Shown here one piece after another: positions 6,086 through 8,265 of a stretch of 8,265 nucleotides of DNA; position 1 is the stretch's first letter, and each line of letters begins with the position of its first letter. The notes under the pieces are model-generated. The model was not told the DNA's origin and searched no databases. It worked only from the letters and a program-made list of their open reading frames with translations. This DNA is from Acidocella sp. Lineage in GTDB: Bacteria; Pseudomonadota; Alphaproteobacteria; Acetobacterales; Acetobacteraceae. Location: NCBI GenBank assembly GCA_029077775.1, contig JAQNCU010000111.1, forward strand, positions 1 to 8,265, read 5' to 3'. The translations under genes and the position numbers were made by a program.

Positions 6086-6127
6086 TGTAATTAAATCTTG
6101 ACGCATTCCCCAATCCCCGACAAAAAT
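6086..6127 (+). promoter_or_regulatory. Weak candidate promoter with near-PpsR box
   Basis: TTGACG (6098-6103) is followed after 18 bases by AAAAAT (6122-6127), a moderate sigma-70 match. Overlapping its -35 element is TGT (6086-6088), 12 bases, then ACG (6101-6103), one base off the PpsR/CrtJ consensus TGT-N12-ACA. Such boxes typically cover promoters of photosynthesis genes. A single half-degenerate match could be chance, and the appA start is about 290 bases downstream. Confidence 0.22.
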
Positions 6128-6362
6128 ATCGACGCTTCGATACCCCTCGTGCAGCCATTGATGAGTTGTTTTGAAGCCAAAACGGGCGTGTATTGGTTGA
6201 TACCTACCCGATATCTAATTGTGTTGGAACGATTGTGGTTTCTGCAGGTTTTTAAGGGTGTAGGGCTTCAGGGCCGCCGAAAATTCTGAATCGACAGCTC
6301 ATAGGTTCATAAAAGCGTTTCACGGCGAGGAACAGCATCAGCTGGCGATCATAAGTGAGCGC

Positions 6363-6391
6363 CGGTTTTTTGAAGGCGGACCGGAAAACCG
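6363..6391. repeat. 7-bp inverted repeat upstream of appA ribosome site
   Basis: CGGTTTT (6363-6369) is complementary to AAAACCG (6385-6391) around a 15-base loop. It lies 27 bases before the appA ATG. It might be an operator or a weak RNA hairpin in the appA leader; there is no T-run after it. Confidence 0.3.
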
Positions 6392-6417
6392 TTGGGTGGT
6401 GGGAGTATAGGATTTCG

Positions 6418-7689
6418 ATGGCACAGGCACAAACCCAGGCAGAAACCACCCCGCTCGATTATTCTCCCTCGTTTTCGCTCAAGGCAAACAATGATTCTCT
6501 GGCGACGATCGTGTATCGAAGCCGGGCGACCTCGTCGCTTTCATACGAGGCGCTGGAGACGCTTTCCAAAACCGCACAGCTGCGTAATCACGCCGAATCC
6601 ATCACCGGTGTCATGCTGTATGATGAATCTTGTTTTTTCCAATGGCTGGAGGGACCGCCGGAAAATCTGTCGCGGGTCATGGAATCCATACGGCGTGACC
6701 AGCGACATGAGGACGTTGAGATATTGAGCGAACGGCCCATAACCGCACGAATGTTCGGCGGCTGGGACATGAAACTGGCGACCCGCAGCACGCAGGGCGG
6801 CATTTGGGCGCATGATGTGATTTTTCCAAAGTTGGAAACCGTTCGGGAATTGCGACGCCACCCGGATCTTGCGCCGACTCTTTTGGTTACCTTGGCACCC
6901 AAGCAACGCCCAGCCGTCGATCATTTCGACCCGACACGCATGGTTAGCGATCTTCTCCATGCTGCTGTGATCCCCGAGATATTCGCGCGTCACATCGCGC
7001 CGCCAGTGGCCGCGCCGCAGATTATCAATGATGCTGCTGTGCTTCGGTTGGCGGAATTATTGCTGGCGTCAGACGCCGATGCCGCGGTTTCGATGATCCA
7101 TGAAGCCTATACCAGCCAGGACTCATTGCTTGGTCTGTTCAAATCCCTTCTGGAACCGGCTGCGCGCCGCCTGGGGGATTTTTCGGTTGAACAAATATGC
7201 AGTGACTATGATGTCACGATCGGGCTTTGCCATTTGCAGACCGCCATAAGGCTTTTGGGTAGCGAGATGATGAGCCCGCTTTGCGCTGGTACGGCAACCC
7301 CAGCGGTGCTGGTGGTCCCTGCCCCCGGTGAGCTGCACAGCATCGGTGCCGCATTGAACTCAGAGGCGATGTGGCAGCAAGGATGGGCGCCGCATAGTGA
7401 ATTCCCCGCCAATGACCGTGAGTTGCAGCAAATTCTGAAAGACGGCTGGTTCGACGTGCTCGACCTCTCGCTCAGCACCTCGTTGGAACGTGAACATTGG
7501 TTGCCGCGTATGGCCACCACCATCGATCTCGCCCGCCGCGCCTCCCAAAATCCTGATCTGATCGTGATTGCGGACGGGCGGTCATTCTTCCAATCAGATG
7601 AAGCCGCCGCCTTGGTCGGGGCCGATGCGGGAAATAACAGTGCGACGGATATCACCCGCGATATTTTAAACGTAATGCCGAAAAAATAG
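6418..7689 (+). CDS. appA: AppA-like BLUF-SCHIC photoreceptor/antirepressor
   Basis: Cytoplasmic light (and possibly heme/redox) sensor of 423 aa. In Rhodobacter AppA releases the PpsR repressor from photosynthesis promoters. The BLUF domain spans about 28-125: IVYRS with flavin-contact Y33, NHAESITGVMLY with N57, FFQWLEGPP with Q75, and GGWDMKL with W116 and M118. These match AppA Tyr21, Asn45, Gln63, Trp104 and Met106, so a blue-light photocycle is expected. A SCHIC (B12-binding-like) domain follows from about 200: a helical part with SDYDVTIGLCHLQ (262-274), then LVVPAPGELHSIG (298-310), where E305-x-H307-x-x-G310 stands at the place of the DxHxxG motif, and WFDVLDLSLS (344-353). ATG 6418 is preferred over GTG 6355 because AGGA (6409-6412) sits 5 bases before it. 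No cysteine occurs after C289, so the Cys-rich tail known in Rhodobacter AppA is absent. It converges on bchH. Confidence 0.88.
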   Translation: MAQAQTQAETTPLDYSPSFSLKANNDSLATIVYRSRATSSLSYEALETLSKTAQLRNHAESITGVMLYDESCFFQWLEGPPENLSRVMESIRRDQRHEDVEILSERPITARMFGGWDMKLATRSTQGGIWAHDVIFPKLETVRELRRHPDLAPTLLVTLAPKQRPAVDHFDPTRMVSDLLHAAVIPEIFARHIAPPVAAPQIINDAAVLRLAELLLASDADAAVSMIHEAYTSQDSLLGLFKSLLEPAARRLGDFSVEQICSDYDVTIGLCHLQTAIRLLGSEMMSPLCAGTATPAVLVVPAPGELHSIGAALNSEAMWQQGWAPHSEFPANDRELQQILKDGWFDVLDLSLSTSLEREHWLPRMATTIDLARRASQNPDLIVIADGRSFFQSDEAAALVGADAGNNSATDITRDILNVMPKK

Positions 7690-7705
7690 GTCTGCTTAAG
7701 CGGCC
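7681..7705 (-). terminator. Possible bchH terminator overlapping both stop codons
   Basis: Read on the minus strand, an imperfect hairpin (GGCCGC, loop TTAA, GCAGACC; plus-strand bases 7689-7705, with one mismatch and one bulge) is followed by TATTTTTT (plus bases 7681-7688). This has the layout of a weak intrinsic terminator for bchH. The T-run is the complement of the AAA AAA TAG end of the appA-like gene, so one stretch of DNA serves as both coding end and terminator. The stem is weak and the call is tentative. Confidence 0.3.
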
Positions 7706-8265
7706 AATCCAACGCCTTCCAGCCGATCCTCCATGTCCTCACCCGCCGCGCGCAAGGCGGCCAGAGTGGCATCATCGGGCTGCCAGTAACGGCGCTCATG
7801 CGCCTCGATCAGCCGGTTCATCAAGCGCGCTGAGGCCGTAGGATTGAGTTTGGCGATACGCTCGCGCATGGCGCTGTCGAGCACGAATGTCTCAGTGATC
7901 TGGCGATAAACCCAAGGCTCCACGGTGCCTGTGGTTGCGGACCAGCCGAGGGTGTTGGTGACCTGGGATTCGATCTGGCGGACACCCTCGTGACCATGCG
8001 CCAGAAGCTCCTCGATATATTTCGGGTTCAGCGTGCGCGTGCGCATCTCAAGCGCCACCTGCTCGTTCAGTGTGCGCATTTTGCCCTGCCCGCGGGTCTG
8101 GTCGCCAATATACAAAGCGGGCTTGGCCGCGTCGCCCTTGATCGCGCCAACCGCTTTGCTCAACCCCCCGAGCCCGTCGAAATAATGATCTACGCTGGTC
8201 ACGCCGAGTTCGAGAGATTCGAGGTTCTGATAGGCGGCATCGACGGTTCCCAAAACCGCTGTGAG
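7696..8265 (-). CDS. bchH: Magnesium chelatase subunit H, C-terminal part (window edge)
   Basis: Partial gene: about 189 C-terminal residues of a protein normally about 1,200 aa, entering from beyond the right edge. BchH binds protoporphyrin IX and, with BchI and BchD, inserts Mg2+ using ATP, the first committed step of bacteriochlorophyll synthesis. Recognised by the conserved run of blocks NLESLELGVTSVDHYFD-GLGG, ARSL-like TLNEQVALEMRTRTLNPKY, GHEGVRQIESQVTNTLGWSA, VEPWVYRQITETFVLD, NPTASARLMNRLIEAHER-YW and the EDRLEGV end. These fit the chlorophyll-type H subunit better than cobaltochelatase CobN. The frame is open through the edge; the TTG at 8253 is an internal Leu, not a start. Downstream (leftward) there is no bchL or bchM, which often follow bchH in purple bacteria; instead the appA-like gene faces it 6 bp away. 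Confidence 0.92.
   Translation of the reverse strand, partial: LTAVLGTVDAAYQNLESLELGVTSVDHYFDGLGGLSKAVGAIKGDAAKPALYIGDQTRGQGKMRTLNEQVALEMRTRTLNPKYIEELLAHGHEGVRQIESQVTNTLGWSATTGTVEPWVYRQITETFVLDSAMRERIAKLNPTASARLMNRLIEAHERRYWQPDDATLAALRAAGEDMEDRLEGVGLAA

Larger units (their letters stand above)
5929..6417. other. Gene-poor intergenic region before appA
   Basis: About 490 bases, more AT-rich and less codon-like than the flanks. I see no tRNA, no convincing gene and no strong terminator after 5928. Short open frames on both strands (for example TTG 6098 to 6289) lack ribosome sites and family resemblance. The region holds a candidate promoter around 6098, an inverted repeat at 6363-6391 and, on the minus strand around 6300-6370, a short stretch reading FKKPALTYDRQL that might be a gene remnant. 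The appA promoter should lie here. Confidence 0.6.

Noticed and set aside
6098..6289. 63-aa plus-strand open frame in the appA upstream region
   Set aside because: TTG start without a ribosome site, no recognisable family, and a composition typical of random intergenic sequence.
6355..6417. GTG start adding 21 residues to the AppA-like protein
   Set aside because: AGGA at 6409-6412 is correctly placed for ATG 6418; the extension covers the inverted repeat at 6363-6391 and is not needed for the BLUF domain.
7696..8265. Cobaltochelatase CobN as the identity of the right-edge gene
   Set aside because: The VTSVDHYFD, NTLGWSATTGTVEPWVYRQ and EDRLEGV blocks fit the magnesium chelatase H subunit of purple bacteria better, and the adjacent AppA-type gene supports a photosynthesis locus.
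1..8265. CRISPR array, tRNA, rRNA or complete insertion sequence
   Set aside because: No regularly spaced repeats, cloverleaf-like sequence, rRNA segment or transposase frame with flanking inverted repeats was seen on either strand.

Overview
The window looks like part of an alphaproteobacterial chromosome from a bacteriochlorophyll-making organism. The evidence is the C-terminus of magnesium chelatase subunit H (bchH) at the right edge, a BLUF-SCHIC photoreceptor of the AppA type beside it, and an OmpR/EnvZ-class pair and ornithine decarboxylase that read as alphaproteobacterial. The GC-rich, two-strand layout and a small HdeA-like secreted protein would suit an acid-tolerant phototroph such as Acidiphilium, Rhodopila or Acidisphaera (Acetobacteraceae), but this placement is inference and not proven by the sequence.

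Left part (1-2245, minus strand): a two-gene operon in which an OmpR-family response regulator (1526-2245) is followed by its sensor kinase (156-1529) with a TCAT (ATGA) overlap. Behind the kinase stop (1-155) lie a perfect hairpin and three copies of a TTGGYATAA motif, two of which form a long stem. Centre (2246-2548): a divergent intergenic region of about 300 bases. It holds three GTKRCAA repeats, a candidate promoter and a structured leader for the ornithine decarboxylase gene. The leader matches in position, and probably in identity, the speF RNA motif known upstream of alphaproteobacterial ornithine decarboxylases. It has a short upstream ORF whose stop codon sits four bases before a strong hairpin, and the hairpin loop is complementary to the decarboxylase Shine-Dalgarno sequence.

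Middle (2549-5928, plus strand): four tightly packed genes, probably one transcript. They are a fold-III PLP ornithine decarboxylase, a dienelactone-hydrolase family protein, an exported alpha/alpha-toroid protein with a twin-arginine-like N-terminus, and a small secreted two-cysteine protein resembling HdeA. Putrescine synthesis is the only well-defined pathway step; the roles of the last three genes are open.

Right part (5929-8265): about 490 bases without a convincing gene, then the appA-like gene (6418-7689, plus strand). Only 6 bp separate its stop from that of bchH, which runs in from the right on the minus strand. AppA proteins control photosynthesis genes by antagonising the repressor PpsR, so regulator and target pathway are physically linked here, and the two transcripts converge. 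The most interesting places are the decarboxylase leader (possible ribosome-stall-controlled pseudoknot switch) and the appA/bchH junction.
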